The notes beneath the pieces were generated by a model, which saw nothing but the letters and a program-made list of their open reading frames with translations, was not told where the DNA came from and did no database searches. A stretch of 64,000 nt of DNA from NCBI RefSeq assembly GCF_042678185.1, contig NZ_JBHUDQ010000014.1. One strand, written 5' to 3'. Of this stretch, positions 51,346 to 60,687 are shown piece by piece. The first letter of the stretch is position 1, and every line of letters begins with the position of its first letter. Origin of the DNA: Ramlibacter ginsenosidimutans. GTDB taxonomy: Bacteria > Pseudomonadota > Gammaproteobacteria > Burkholderiales > Burkholderiaceae_C. The translations under genes and the position numbers were made by a program.

Positions 51346-52605
51346 CTAGCGGAACACCGTGAGCACGCCCGTGTAGCCATAGAGGTGGCTGCGCGCGATT
51401 TCGCCGTTGGCGAAGAAGCCCACCAGCGGCACGTCGCCGAGCGCGCGCCGCACGATCTGCAGCTCCGCGCTCGGCCCGCCGAAGTGCGGTCCCCCGCGGC
51501 CCGAGCAGCTGACGTACACGGCACCCGCGATGGCGCGCTCAGGCGTGGGCGCGGCCAGTGCGTCGGCGGCGGCCAACGCGGTGGCCGCGGCGAGCGGCAG
51601 CTCCTCGGGCTCCACCTCCTCGCGGATCTCGGCGCAGATGCGCACGAGGTCGGCGCGCGCCGCTTCCACGTTGCGACGGCAGAACGCGAGCTTCATGCCC
51701 TCTTCCACGTTCTGCGCGATGGCCACGCCGCGGCGGCGCGGGTCGAGGCCGATGATGTGGCGCACGATGACGTCCTCGCCGAAGTGGCCGCTGCGGCTCA
51801 CTGGCGTGCTCGCCACGTCGTCGCTCGGCTCCGTGAGCCCGACGAGCGTCTGGCGCAAGGCGGCGACCGCGGCCTGCGGCTGCTCCAGCGTGAGCTGCAG
51901 GTCCTCCAGCAACACGTCGAGCGCGGGCTCGCCATCCAGCTCGGTGACGAGGTTGCCGTCGGCCGCCGTGATGCGGCGCTCGGGCGCCACCGGCTGGCAG
52001 CCTTGCGTCACGCGCGAGACGATCTGAACGCCTTCGCCGAACGCCACGCCGGAGAGGCCGCCGCGGAACACGCCGCCGGCCTTGCCGTGGCCGCGCAGGT
52101 TGCCGTTGCCGCCGACCGCGAATTGCACGACGTCACCGCGGCTGGCTGCGAGCCCGCCGAACAGGTAGCCGGTCACCGTGCGATCGGCCATCTCGGCCAC
52201 CAGCTCGCCCAGTTCCGGCGTGGAGCCGTCCGCGTGGACCAGGGCGGTGTACGGCCGGAAGGTCGCGGGCAGCGGCGCGACGCCGGAAAACACGCGGTAC
52301 TGGTCGCTCGGCAGCGCGCACAGCATCACGGCCAGCGCGGGCTCGTCGAAGTACTCCACGTTGGAGGAGGCGATGCCGATGCCCACCGTGCCGGACCAGT
52401 CGGTCACGGTCGGCAGCTCCGCGCCGAGGTGGTCCAGGATGTCCTGCGCCGAGGCCGCGTAGTGGTCCGTGATGTACACGAGCGCCAGCGTCGGATGCGC
52501 CGCGTAGGTGGGCAACGTCATCTGCGCACGCAACTGCGCGAGCACGAGCCCGGCCGCCATCTGCCACTGCGGGTGCGTGGCATGGCCGAAGGGAAACAAC
52601 TGCAC
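51346..52605 (-). CDS. FIST-domain sensory protein
   Basis: The 419-residue protein contains FIST_N and FIST_C domains, small-ligand (possibly amino acid) sensing domains usually linked to signal transduction. Recognisable parts are YITDHYAASAQDILDHLGAE, WSGTVGIGIASSNVEYFDEP, VFRGGLSGVAFGEGVQIVSR and the C-terminal ALGDVPLVGFFANGEIARSH. No output domain is present. The GTG at 52605, with GGGAG upstream, fits; longer readings run into phaM. It lies 14 bases after phaM, so the pair is probably cotranscribed. Confidence 0.88.
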   Translation of the reverse strand: MQLFPFGHATHPQWQMAAGLVLAQLRAQMTLPTYAAHPTLALVYITDHYAASAQDILDHLGAELPTVTDWSGTVGIGIASSNVEYFDEPALAVMLCALPSDQYRVFSGVAPLPATFRPYTALVHADGSTPELGELVAEMADRTVTGYLFGGLAASRGDVVQFAVGGNGNLRGHGKAGGVFRGGLSGVAFGEGVQIVSRVTQGCQPVAPERRITAADGNLVTELDGEPALDVLLEDLQLTLEQPQAAVAALRQTLVGLTEPSDDVASTPVSRSGHFGEDVIVRHIIGLDPRRRGVAIAQNVEEGMKLAFCRRNVEAARADLVRICAEIREEVEPEELPLAAATALAAADALAAPTPERAIAGAVYVSCSGRGGPHFGGPSAELQIVRRALGDVPLVGFFANGEIARSHLYGYTGVLTVFR

Positions 52606-52619
52606 GGCGGCTCCCGGGA

Positions 52620-53318
52620 CTACGCCGCCTTGCGGGGCGGCCGCTTGCGCGCCGCGGTCTTCCTGGCGGCCTTGGCCGGGGCTTTCGCGGCGGCGGACGC
52701 CTTGGCCCTGGCGGCCGGCTCCATCGCCGCGGCGGTCTGCGCGACGTCCTTCATCGCATTGGCGGCGATTTCCTGGAACTGGTTGGTGAGCGAACTCCAC
52801 CATTGCAGCGGGTCCACCGCCGGCGCGCCTGACGCGCCGTTGCCGCCCTTGGCCTTCTTCTCGGGCGGCGCTTCCTTCGCCGGCTCCTGCGCGGACTCCT
52901 TCGCCGGCTCCTCGGCAGCCTTGCGGCGGCCGCCGCCACTTGCCATGTTGCCCGCCATCGTGCCGGCCGCGCCCGCCATCTTCTGCATGCTGGACATGTT
53001 CTCGGAGGTCTTGAGCTTCAGCGCGTTGGCCACTTCGCCCATGCTCACGTTCATGCCCTGCAGGGTGGCCAGCGTCATGCGCTGGACTTCGAGCGCCTGG
53101 ATCGTCGCGCCGAGGGCCTTGCTGTTCTGGTCCAGCCAGAAGTGCACCGCCTTCAGGTCCGAGATCCGCTTCTCGAGTTCCTCCACGTTCAGCGTGGGAG
53201 CGATCCAGCTGGACAGAGTGGGCATCTGCGGCATCGACGACGCGCCCTTGGACAGGTTCTGCAGGAAATCGAAACCCGGGACCAGCGTGGCAAAGCCGAA
53301 GTTCGTGTTGTCGCTCAT
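52620..53318 (-). CDS. phaM: PhaM family polyhydroxyalkanoate granule-associated protein
   Basis: The 232-residue protein matches PhaM, which in Ralstonia activates PHB synthase PhaC1 and ties granules to the nucleoid. The conserved N-terminal part holds FGFATLVPGFDFLQNLSKGA, LNVEELEKRISDLKAVHFWL and QALEVQRMTLATLQGMNVSM; the middle is charged and low-complexity; the tail is a histone H1-like Lys/Ala/Pro run (AKASAAAKAPAKAARKTAAR) that would bind DNA. It indicates that the host makes polyhydroxybutyrate; no phaC or phaA is in the window. Confidence 0.9.
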   Translation of the reverse strand: MSDNTNFGFATLVPGFDFLQNLSKGASSMPQMPTLSSWIAPTLNVEELEKRISDLKAVHFWLDQNSKALGATIQALEVQRMTLATLQGMNVSMGEVANALKLKTSENMSSMQKMAGAAGTMAGNMASGGGRRKAAEEPAKESAQEPAKEAPPEKKAKGGNGASGAPAVDPLQWWSSLTNQFQEIAANAMKDVAQTAAAMEPAARAKASAAAKAPAKAARKTAARKRPPRKAA

Positions 53319-53360
53319 GGCGCGCTCCTGGGGTGCTGCGGGCTACAGCTTACTCCAGCC

Positions 53361-54335
53361 TCACCGCGCGGTGCTGCGGGCAGCCAGCGCGATCGGCTCC
53401 ACCTGGAAGCCGCGCTCGTGCAGCAGCCGCGGCAGCGCCTGCGGGCCGGTCATGTGCAGGGAGCCGACCGCGGCGAAGAAGGGGCGGCCGGACGCATCGA
53501 GCACTGCCAGCTTGTCGGCGATCGGCCCGTTGCGCTCGTCGTTCAGGCGCTCCATGTAGCGGCGCTCCTGCGGGCTGTCCAGGCACTGGCACCACTTGGC
53601 ATAGCTGGCCAGTTGCGGCGTGTCGTTGTCGGCCCAGGCTTGCAGCAGCCGGCGCAGCGTGGTGCGGCCCTCGCCCGTCTCGATTTCCCTGAGACTCTCG
53701 TCCAGCAATGCGTGTTCCTCCGCCTCGCTTTCGGGCAGCAGGGCGGCGAGCTGCGAGGCTGGCGTCTCCAGCGCCACCACGTCCTTGCCGGCGCCCCGCG
53801 CAAGCGCCCAGAGCATGACGTCGATGGCCAGCTCGGGATGGAAGCCGTCGCGCCGCGTGTCCTCGAGGCTGAGCGTCGCGACCTGCAGCACGGGTTGCAA
53901 GTGCGCAAGCGCCGTTGCGGAGACGCACTCGCGCGCGGCGAGGGCCGCGATGCGCGGCGCCAGACCGGCCGTGACGCGCGCAACCCGCGCCGGGTCGGCG
54001 GGCGCGCTGAAGGCGCGCATCAATTCCGGATCGGAAGGATCGAGCTCCAGCGCCAGCACTTCGCTGCCGGCCAGCGCCGCCTGCACCCGCGGCCCCGGCC
54101 GCACCCAGTCGGGCCGGCTCGCGTGCACGGTGCCATACAACCACGAAGTCCGGCCACCGCGGGTGAGGCGCCACAGGAAGCCTCGATCGCGAACGTCGGT
54201 GCGCGACGCGCCGGCGTGCAGGTCCTGCGGGCTGGGGGGATGCGGTGGACAGCTGTCCTGCGCCTGGGCCAGCGCTGTGGCGAACACGCAGACAAAACCG
54301 CACAGGAGGGTGCGAAAGGGGGCGGTGAAGCGCAT
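53361..54335 (-). CDS. TraB/GumN family exported protein
   Basis: The 324-residue protein has a signal peptide (LLCGFVCVFATALAQA) and the family marks: RTSWLYGTVHASR near the mature start with the GTVH histidine, a conserved LALELDPSD, and the C-terminal FAAVGSLHMTGPQALPRLL with GxxH. The family is related to the metalloprotease-like Tiki fold, but activity in bacteria is not established. The ATG at 54335 was chosen; it lies eight bases after GACAAT, another possible leaderless arrangement. Confidence 0.87.
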   Translation of the reverse strand: MRFTAPFRTLLCGFVCVFATALAQAQDSCPPHPPSPQDLHAGASRTDVRDRGFLWRLTRGGRTSWLYGTVHASRPDWVRPGPRVQAALAGSEVLALELDPSDPELMRAFSAPADPARVARVTAGLAPRIAALAARECVSATALAHLQPVLQVATLSLEDTRRDGFHPELAIDVMLWALARGAGKDVVALETPASQLAALLPESEAEEHALLDESLREIETGEGRTTLRRLLQAWADNDTPQLASYAKWCQCLDSPQERRYMERLNDERNGPIADKLAVLDASGRPFFAAVGSLHMTGPQALPRLLHERGFQVEPIALAARSTAR

Positions 54336-54450
54336 GGCCGGGCATTGTCCGCCACCCGGGCAGCACGGGCGCGCGTAGGATGCTTCCTACCTTGGGCGGA
54401 GTCCCGCCGGTCTGGCGGGCCGCCCTCGCCTTTGCTACGTTCGACATTAC

Positions 54451-55191
54451 ATGACGCTCGCGGAGATCCTCTATCCCTCCTGCGCCCTGTTCCTGGACTT
54501 CGACGGGACCATGGTGGACCTCGCCCCTCAACCGAGCGCCGTGCATGTGCCGCAGCCTCTGCTCGCCGTCCTACGCGAACTCAGCGCCTACCTGGACGGC
54601 GCCGTCGCCGTGATTTCGGGGCGGCCCATCACGCAGATCGACGCCTTCCTGCGCCCCCTGCACCTGCCCGTCGCCGGCGTGCACGGCGCCGAGCGCCGCG
54701 GCGTGGACGGAGCCGTGCATCTGCTGCACACGCACCCGCTGGACCACGTGCAAGAAGCCGCCTGCGCGCTCGCCGCCGACCATCCCGGCCTGCTGGTGGA
54801 GAACAAGCGCGGGTCGCTGGCGCTGCATTACCGGCAGCGCCCGGAGCTCGAGTCCCTTTGCCTGAGCACCATGCAGGAGGCGGTGAACGAATCGCCCGGC
54901 CTGACGCTGCTGCGCGGGAAGATGGTCGCCGAGGCCAAGCCCGGCGGCGCGAGCAAGGGCCGCGCCATCGAGGACTTCCTCGGCGAGGCTCCGTTCGCCG
55001 GCCGCACGCCGATCTTCATCGGCGACGACGTGACGGACGAAGTCGGCTTTTCCACCGTGCAGCGGCTCGGTGGCATCGGCGTCAAGGTCGGCGAGGGTCC
55101 CTCGGTCGCCTGGCGCCGCGTATCGGATCCCACGGCCTTGCGCCGCGAACTGGAGGCGGCCGTCGCGCGCCGCCCGACGAGAAACGCATGA
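54451..55191 (+). CDS. otsB: Trehalose-6-phosphate phosphatase
   Basis: This 246-residue HAD-superfamily phosphatase makes trehalose from trehalose-6-phosphate. The nucleophile and acid-base are Asp16 and Asp18 (FLDFDGT), motif II is VISGRP, and motifs III and IV are KGRAIEDFL and FIGDDVTDEVGF. It opens an otsB-GH15-otsA operon and overlaps the GH15 gene by ATGA. Confidence 0.97.
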   Translation: MTLAEILYPSCALFLDFDGTMVDLAPQPSAVHVPQPLLAVLRELSAYLDGAVAVISGRPITQIDAFLRPLHLPVAGVHGAERRGVDGAVHLLHTHPLDHVQEAACALAADHPGLLVENKRGSLALHYRQRPELESLCLSTMQEAVNESPGLTLLRGKMVAEAKPGGASKGRAIEDFLGEAPFAGRTPIFIGDDVTDEVGFSTVQRLGGIGVKVGEGPSVAWRRVSDPTALRRELEAAVARRPTRNA

Positions 55192-56993
55192 ACAACAACG
55201 CACCCCTGGTCACCCCCAACAGCCTGCAGGTCGGCATGATCGGCAACTGCGCGTACAGCGCCCTGATCGACCAGCAATCGCGCATCGTCTGGTGCTGCCT
55301 GCCGCGCTTCGACGGCGATCCCGTGTTCAACTCCTTGCTGGACCCCACGGCGAACGGAAGCCTGTGGGCTTTCGAGCTGGAAGACTACGACCGCAGCGAG
55401 CAGTTCTACGAGCCCAACACGGCGGTGCTGCGCACCCGCATGTACGACCGCAAGGGCCAGGGCATCGAAGTGACCGACCTGGCGCCGCGCTTCTGGAGCC
55501 GGGGCCGGACCTTCCGCCCGCTCACGCTCGTGCGGCGCGTGCGCGTGCTCTCGGGCTCGCCGCGCATGCGGGTGCTGCTGCGGCCGCGCTTCGACTGGGG
55601 CCGCGCCAAGCCCACCGTGACGCAGGGCAGCACGCACATCCGCTACGTGGCCGGCAACAGCACGATCCGCATCAACACCGACGCGCCGATCTCGTACGTG
55701 CTGGCCGAGACCTACTTCGTGGTGGACCGCCCGATGAACTTCATCATGGGTCCCGACGAGACGCTCGCCACCGGGATCGAGGACACGGCGCGCCTGTTCG
55801 AGCAGGAGACGGTCGCCTACTGGCGGCAGTGGACGCGCGCGCTGTCGCTGCCGCTCGAGTGGCAGGAGGCCGTCATCCGCGCAGCGATCACGCTGAAGTT
55901 GTCGCTGTTCGAGGACACCGGCGCGATCGTCGCGGCCATGACCACCAGCATTCCCGAGGCGCCGAACAGCGGGCGCAACTGGGACTACCGCTACTGCTGG
56001 CTGCGCGACGCGTTCTTCGTGGTGCGCGCGCTCAACTCGATCTCCGAAGTGGCGACCATGGAGGAGTACCTGCGCTGGCTGATGAACGTGGTGATCCGCT
56101 CCGGCGGCGGCCACATCCAGCCCCTGTACGGGATCGGCCAGGAAGAGAAGCTGACGGAGAGGATCGTCGAACACCTGCCGGGCTACCGCGGCATGGGGCC
56201 GGTGCGCGTGGGCAACCAGGCGCAGGAGCACTTCCAGCACGACGTGTACGGCAACATCCTGCTCGGGGCGGCGCAGGCCTTCCACGACCACCGGCTGCTC
56301 AAGCGCGCGGGCCGCGCCGAGTTCGCGCACATGGAAGCGGTGGGTGAGCAGGCGTTCAAGATCTACGACTCGCCCGACGCCGGCATGTGGGAGCTGCGCA
56401 CCCGGGCGCGCATCCATACCTCGTCCGCGCTCATGAGCTGGGCCGCGTGCGACCGGCTCGCCAAGATCGCGGCGACGCTGGGCCTGCCCGAGCGCATTCG
56501 CTACTGGCGCGAACGCGCGGACACGATCCGCTCGCGCATCCTCAAGGAATCCTGGAGCGAACAGCGCCAGGCCTTCGCGGAAAGCTTCGGCGGTCGCGAC
56601 CTCGACGCGAGCGCGCTGCTGATGGCCGAAGTGAACATGATCGACCCGAACGACTCCCGCTTCGTCGCGACGGTGGACGCGCTGGAGAAGTCGCTGTGCG
56701 ACGGGCCCTACATGCGCCGCTACGAGGCCGCCGACGACTTCGGCAAACCGGAGACGGCGTTCAACATCTGCACGTTCTGGCGCATCGACGCGCTCGCGCG
56801 CATCGGCCGCAAGGCGCAGGCGCGTGAGATCTTCGAGGTCATGCTCAAGAGCCGCAATCACCTCGGACTGCTGTCCGAGGACACGCACCCGGTCACCGGC
56901 GAGATGTGGGGCAACTTCCCGCAGACCTATTCCATGGTGGGCACGATCAATGCAGCGGTGCGGCTGTCGGCGCCGTGGGATACGGTGATCTGA
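55188..56993 (+). CDS. Glycoside hydrolase family 15 protein (glucoamylase/trehalase-like)
   Basis: The 601-residue protein has the N-terminal beta-sandwich of bacterial GH15 enzymes (NCAYSALIDQQSRIVWCCLP) and the (alpha/alpha)6 catalytic barrel with the signature NWDYRYCWLRDAFFVVRALN containing the substrate-binding Trp-Arg-Asp. The late GLLSEDTHPVTGEMWGNFPQ segment is typical. GH15 members of this type act on trehalose or alpha-glucosides. Lying between otsB and otsA, it may set trehalose turnover, or be a partner of the pathway with another role. No signal peptide, so cytoplasmic. Confidence 0.92.
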   Translation: MNNNAPLVTPNSLQVGMIGNCAYSALIDQQSRIVWCCLPRFDGDPVFNSLLDPTANGSLWAFELEDYDRSEQFYEPNTAVLRTRMYDRKGQGIEVTDLAPRFWSRGRTFRPLTLVRRVRVLSGSPRMRVLLRPRFDWGRAKPTVTQGSTHIRYVAGNSTIRINTDAPISYVLAETYFVVDRPMNFIMGPDETLATGIEDTARLFEQETVAYWRQWTRALSLPLEWQEAVIRAAITLKLSLFEDTGAIVAAMTTSIPEAPNSGRNWDYRYCWLRDAFFVVRALNSISEVATMEEYLRWLMNVVIRSGGGHIQPLYGIGQEEKLTERIVEHLPGYRGMGPVRVGNQAQEHFQHDVYGNILLGAAQAFHDHRLLKRAGRAEFAHMEAVGEQAFKIYDSPDAGMWELRTRARIHTSSALMSWAACDRLAKIAATLGLPERIRYWRERADTIRSRILKESWSEQRQAFAESFGGRDLDASALLMAEVNMIDPNDSRFVATVDALEKSLCDGPYMRRYEAADDFGKPETAFNICTFWRIDALARIGRKAQAREIFEVMLKSRNHLGLLSEDTHPVTGEMWGNFPQTYSMVGTINAAVRLSAPWDTVI

Positions 56994-57005
56994 CCTGCAA
57001 ATGCA

Positions 57006-58409
57006 ATGAGCAGGCTCGTCGTCGTCTCCAATCGCATCGCGGACCCGCGCAAGACGGCGGCTGGCGGCCTCGCCGTGGCGCTGGCGGAGGTGCTGAACAA
57101 CACCGGCGGCCTCTGGTTCGGCTGGAGCGGCAGGATCGTCGACCAGACCGAAGTGGACGACGTGCACGTGCAGCAGGCCGGCCCGGTCAAGCTGGCGATG
57201 GTCGACCTGTCGAAGGCAGACCACGACGCGTTCTATCTCGGTTATTCGAACGGCGTGCTGTGGCCGGTGTTCCATTACCGCCTGGACCTGGCGGACTTCG
57301 ACGCCGGCTACATCGCGGGCTACCGGCGCGTGAACCAGCTGTTCGCGCGCAAGCTGCTGCCGCTGCTGCGCCCGGACGACGTGATCTGGGTGCACGACTA
57401 CCACCTGATCCCGCTCGCGGCGGAACTGCGCGCGCTCGGCTGCCAGCAACGCATCGGCTTCTTCCTGCACATTCCGCTGCCGCCGCCGCTGATCCTGGCG
57501 GCGATCCCCGGCCACGACTGGCTGATCCGCGCCCTGTTCGCGTACGACCTCGTGGGTTTCCAGAGCGAGGCCGACCTGGACCACTTCGCGCGCTACGTGG
57601 AGAGCGAGGCGCATGCGCAGCGCCTGCCCGACCAGCGCTGGCGCGCGTTCGGGCGGACGGTGCACGCGGGCGCGTTCCCGATCGGCATCGACGTGCAGGA
57701 GTTCACCGAGCTCGCCAACGCCCGCGAGGCGGTCGAGATGTACGAGCGCACGAAGCGCGAGTACTACCGGCGCAAGCTGCTGGTCGGCGTGGACCGTCTC
57801 GACTACTCCAAGGGCTTGCCGCAGCGCATGCGGGCGTTCCGCGAGTTCCTGGACAAGAACCCGGACCTGCGCTCCAGCGCCACGCTGATCCAGATCGCCT
57901 CGCCGAGCCGCGAGAACGTGGGGGCGTACAGCGACCTGCTGCACGAGCTCGAAAGCCTGTGCGGCTCCATCAACGGAAACTTCGGCGACCTCGACTGGAT
58001 GCCCGTGCGCTACATCCACCGCACCGTGGCGCGCGCGCGCCTGCCGGGGCTGTACAAGGCCAGCCGGGTCGCGCTGGTCACGCCCTTGCGCGACGGGATG
58101 AACCTGGTGGCGAAGGAATTCCTGGCCGCGCAGGACGAGGAAGATCCCGGCGTGCTGGTGCTCTCGCGCTTTGCCGGCGCGGCGGAGCAGCTGAAGGAAG
58201 CGCTGCTGGTGAATCCCTACGACACCGAAGGCACCGCGGCTGCGATCCTGCTGGCGCTGCAGATGCCGCTGGAAGAGCGGCGCGAACGGCACCAGTCGCT
58301 CATGCGCAATGTGCGGCAGCAGGACGTGCACTGGTGGTGCGAACGCTTCCTGGCCGCGCTCGCCGAAGCGCGTGCCGAGGAAAAAGGCACGTCCTGGCTG
58401 CGCCTCTGA
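57006..58409 (+). CDS. otsA: Alpha,alpha-trehalose-phosphate synthase (UDP-forming)
   Basis: The 467-residue GT20 enzyme joins glucose-6-phosphate and UDP-glucose. It starts RLVVVSNRIADPRKTAAGGL, and has the WVHDYHLIPLA loop, GFFLHIPLPPP, the nucleotide-sugar site GVDRLDYSKGLPQR and the C-terminal LRDGMNLVAKEFLA. Length matches the E. coli enzyme. The gene is 12 bases after GH15. Together with otsB it provides osmotic and desiccation protection. Confidence 0.98.
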   Translation: MSRLVVVSNRIADPRKTAAGGLAVALAEVLNNTGGLWFGWSGRIVDQTEVDDVHVQQAGPVKLAMVDLSKADHDAFYLGYSNGVLWPVFHYRLDLADFDAGYIAGYRRVNQLFARKLLPLLRPDDVIWVHDYHLIPLAAELRALGCQQRIGFFLHIPLPPPLILAAIPGHDWLIRALFAYDLVGFQSEADLDHFARYVESEAHAQRLPDQRWRAFGRTVHAGAFPIGIDVQEFTELANAREAVEMYERTKREYYRRKLLVGVDRLDYSKGLPQRMRAFREFLDKNPDLRSSATLIQIASPSRENVGAYSDLLHELESLCGSINGNFGDLDWMPVRYIHRTVARARLPGLYKASRVALVTPLRDGMNLVAKEFLAAQDEEDPGVLVLSRFAGAAEQLKEALLVNPYDTEGTAAAILLALQMPLEERRERHQSLMRNVRQQDVHWWCERFLAALAEARAEEKGTSWLRL

Positions 58410-58451
58410 GCCTCGGAGTGCGCGGCAGAGAAACGGGCCTGCGCAGACTCC

Positions 58452-60179
58452 TCAGAACACGGTCGCGAGCAGCCCGGCCACGCCCAGCGCGAGCGCCGCG
58501 AGCGCATCGCCCGCGATGAGGCCGCCGCCGAACAGCGAGGTGGCGCTCATGTCCTGCGGCAGCTCGCCGCGCCGTGGCGCACGCCGCTCCAGCAAGGTGC
58601 CCGTCACCCCGCCCGCTCCCAGCCAGAAGGACGTCGGCAGGTTCACGAAGCCCCCGAACGAAAGAGCATACGGGGAGGGCAGCAGCACCGCGTCGAACAG
58701 GAACGCGCGCGGCCGCAGGCGCTTGCGCAGCAGCTCGATCACGAAGCCCGCGAGCACGCCGGCGAGGATGGCCGTGCGCTGGTACGGCTTGTCGTCCGTG
58801 AGGCTGCGCAGCACGCCCACGAACTTGTAGGTCATGGCGGAACTCCACTGCGCCGGCTGCTGGCCGGCCTGCATCGCGGTCTGGTCCTGCAGCAGCACCG
58901 GGTAGGCCGCCATGAACACGCGTGCGAAGACCACCGCCAGCACGGCGCCCACCAGGATCCCCAGCACCTGGTAGCGGAACTGCAGCACGCGCGGCGTGCC
59001 CAGTCGCCAGCCGGTGGAGCGATCCTGCTGCATGTCGCAAGCCACGCTGGTGGAAACCAACAGCACCGCGCCCGCCATGAGGCCCACGCCGGGATCCGAC
59101 AGGCCCAGCAGCGCCATCAGCACCACGGAGACCACGAACGCGGAGGAGATCGGATTGGAGTCGCTCACGCCCACCGAGATGCCGTTCACCAGCGCGAACA
59201 GGAACACCAGCGCGACTGCCAGTGCGAGGAAGAACAGCGGCTGCCCGAGCAGCAGGTGGCCCGTGGCGAGCGTGGCGGCACCCCAGGCCAGCACCCACAG
59301 CCAGAGCCGCCCGCGATGCACGCGCCGCCAGCCGGGATCATCGGCCGGCGCGTCGCCCGCGTCCTGGCCGCGAAGGCTCGCCCACGCGCGCCACAGGATC
59401 AGCGCCAGGTCCACGGCCGCCGCGCCCATGATCATGCCCAGCGCGATGAGGAACGTGATCTTGCGAAAGGGGTCGCCGGGCTGCAGCCAGCCGATGCGCA
59501 CGAAGAAGGGCTGCGCGGCCCAGGCGAGCACGCCGCCCACGAACGCCGGCACGCCGATGCGCGCGCCGACCACCATGCCGGCGCCGAAGGTGGAGGCGGA
59601 CCAGTCGATGCGACCGAGCCAGCCGATGCGCGGCGCTGCCAGTCCCGTGACCAGGCCGGCGAGCGCGCCGCCGCCGAGATGCTGCACCGAGTGCCGCAAC
59701 AGGCGCGTGTCGGTGAGCGCGCGCAGGATGTTGGCGACCGCCAGCCCCGAGGGGAAGGCCAGGTGCAGGCGGTCCACGAGCACCGGCGTGTAGAGCATGC
59801 CCACGCCGACGCCGAACATGCCGATGCAGGCGAAGTAGCCCACCAGCTGCCACGCGGGCGGCTGCGGCAGCCCCATCCAGACCATCGCCTGCACCAGCAC
59901 GCCGAGGCCGCTCATGCTGGCGACGGATGCGGCCGCGGTCTGGATGTAGTTGGCGCCGTGCTTGCCCTGCGCACCGTAGCCGGCGGTGACGGCGGAGCCG
60001 AGCAGGCCCGCGAGCACCTGGCCGCCGACGAAGAACCCGAGCGAGAAGTTCATGTAGGCCGCCGTCACGCCGGCGAGCGGGCCCAGCACCAGCATGCCCG
60101 TGGCCGCGAGCAGGAGGTGGTAGCTGCGGCTGCCTTGCGCGGGCAGCCAGCTCCAGCGGGGTCCGGCGGGTGCAGCCAT
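58452..60179 (-). CDS. OPT family oligopeptide/metal-chelate transporter
   Basis: The 575-residue protein is strongly hydrophobic, with about 14 membrane helices. OPT-family features include the N-terminal GPLAGVTAAYMNFSLGFFVG, the central FPSGLAVANILRAL and a glycine-rich SVGVSDSNPISSAFVVSV region, and the late NLPTSFWLGAGGVTGTLLER. The family takes up peptides or peptide-like metal chelates, driven by protons. The gene is convergent with otsA and followed on the same strand by no obvious partner. The substrate is unknown. Confidence 0.9.
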   Translation of the reverse strand: MAAPAGPRWSWLPAQGSRSYHLLLAATGMLVLGPLAGVTAAYMNFSLGFFVGGQVLAGLLGSAVTAGYGAQGKHGANYIQTAAASVASMSGLGVLVQAMVWMGLPQPPAWQLVGYFACIGMFGVGVGMLYTPVLVDRLHLAFPSGLAVANILRALTDTRLLRHSVQHLGGGALAGLVTGLAAPRIGWLGRIDWSASTFGAGMVVGARIGVPAFVGGVLAWAAQPFFVRIGWLQPGDPFRKITFLIALGMIMGAAAVDLALILWRAWASLRGQDAGDAPADDPGWRRVHRGRLWLWVLAWGAATLATGHLLLGQPLFFLALAVALVFLFALVNGISVGVSDSNPISSAFVVSVVLMALLGLSDPGVGLMAGAVLLVSTSVACDMQQDRSTGWRLGTPRVLQFRYQVLGILVGAVLAVVFARVFMAAYPVLLQDQTAMQAGQQPAQWSSAMTYKFVGVLRSLTDDKPYQRTAILAGVLAGFVIELLRKRLRPRAFLFDAVLLPSPYALSFGGFVNLPTSFWLGAGGVTGTLLERRAPRRGELPQDMSATSLFGGGLIAGDALAALALGVAGLLATVF

Positions 60180-60218
60180 CGCCCGCAGTATGCGGGCAGC
60201 GGTCCGTGGCCGGGAGCT

Positions 60219-60599
60219 TCAGTCTTGGTCGGGAGACATCAGCCACTCCATCGCGTCCTCGTACGAGAGGAAGGCGCGGATGTTCCTGAAGCCGTAGCTC
60301 GCCGCGAGCAGGCTGAAGAAGCGCGCGTTGTCGAAGCGGTCGCGCGGGCACAGTACCGCGGTCTTGTGCAGGAACGTGCGGCGGAACTGGATCAGCGAGC
60401 CGGCGAGCTCGTGCACTTCATCCGGCGTGAGCCGCCCTACTGCGTCGCGGATGTCGATCAGCACCTCGTAGGCGCCCAGCGGCTCGGCAGCGGCCGCGAC
60501 CTGCTGCAGCAGGTCCTTGCCCATCTCGAGGTCCACCTGCCCATCCGCGCGCGCGCGCAGGAAATCCGGGGGATGGATGACGCGGACGTTGGTGGGCAT
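60219..60599 (-). CDS. SpoIIAA/STAS-like small cytoplasmic protein
   Basis: The 126-residue protein has an alternating beta-alpha pattern like SpoIIAA/STAS-type anti-anti-sigma domains (YEVLIDIRDAVGRLTPDEVH; KTAVLCPRDRFDNARFFSLL; YGFRNIRAFLSYEDAMEWLM). No clear phosphorylatable Ser/Thr motif stands out. Proteins of this sort are often annotated as STAS/SEC14-like domain proteins. It lies between the Bug receptor gene and the OPT gene on the same strand; function unknown. Confidence 0.78.
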   Translation of the reverse strand: MPTNVRVIHPPDFLRARADGQVDLEMGKDLLQQVAAAAEPLGAYEVLIDIRDAVGRLTPDEVHELAGSLIQFRRTFLHKTAVLCPRDRFDNARFFSLLAASYGFRNIRAFLSYEDAMEWLMSPDQD

Positions 60600-60687
60600 G
60601 GCACGGGCCTCCGTGGACCCGTGCATTGTGGCCGCGCGGCGCGCGCCGCGCATGGGGCCAAGGTCCAGCCTCGACCCCGGGGAGCGC

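Noticed and set aside
54828..58331. A minus-strand open frame of about 1167 codons opposite otsB, the GH15 gene and otsA
   Set aside because: It mirrors three well-supported genes and its translation is biased and motif-free.
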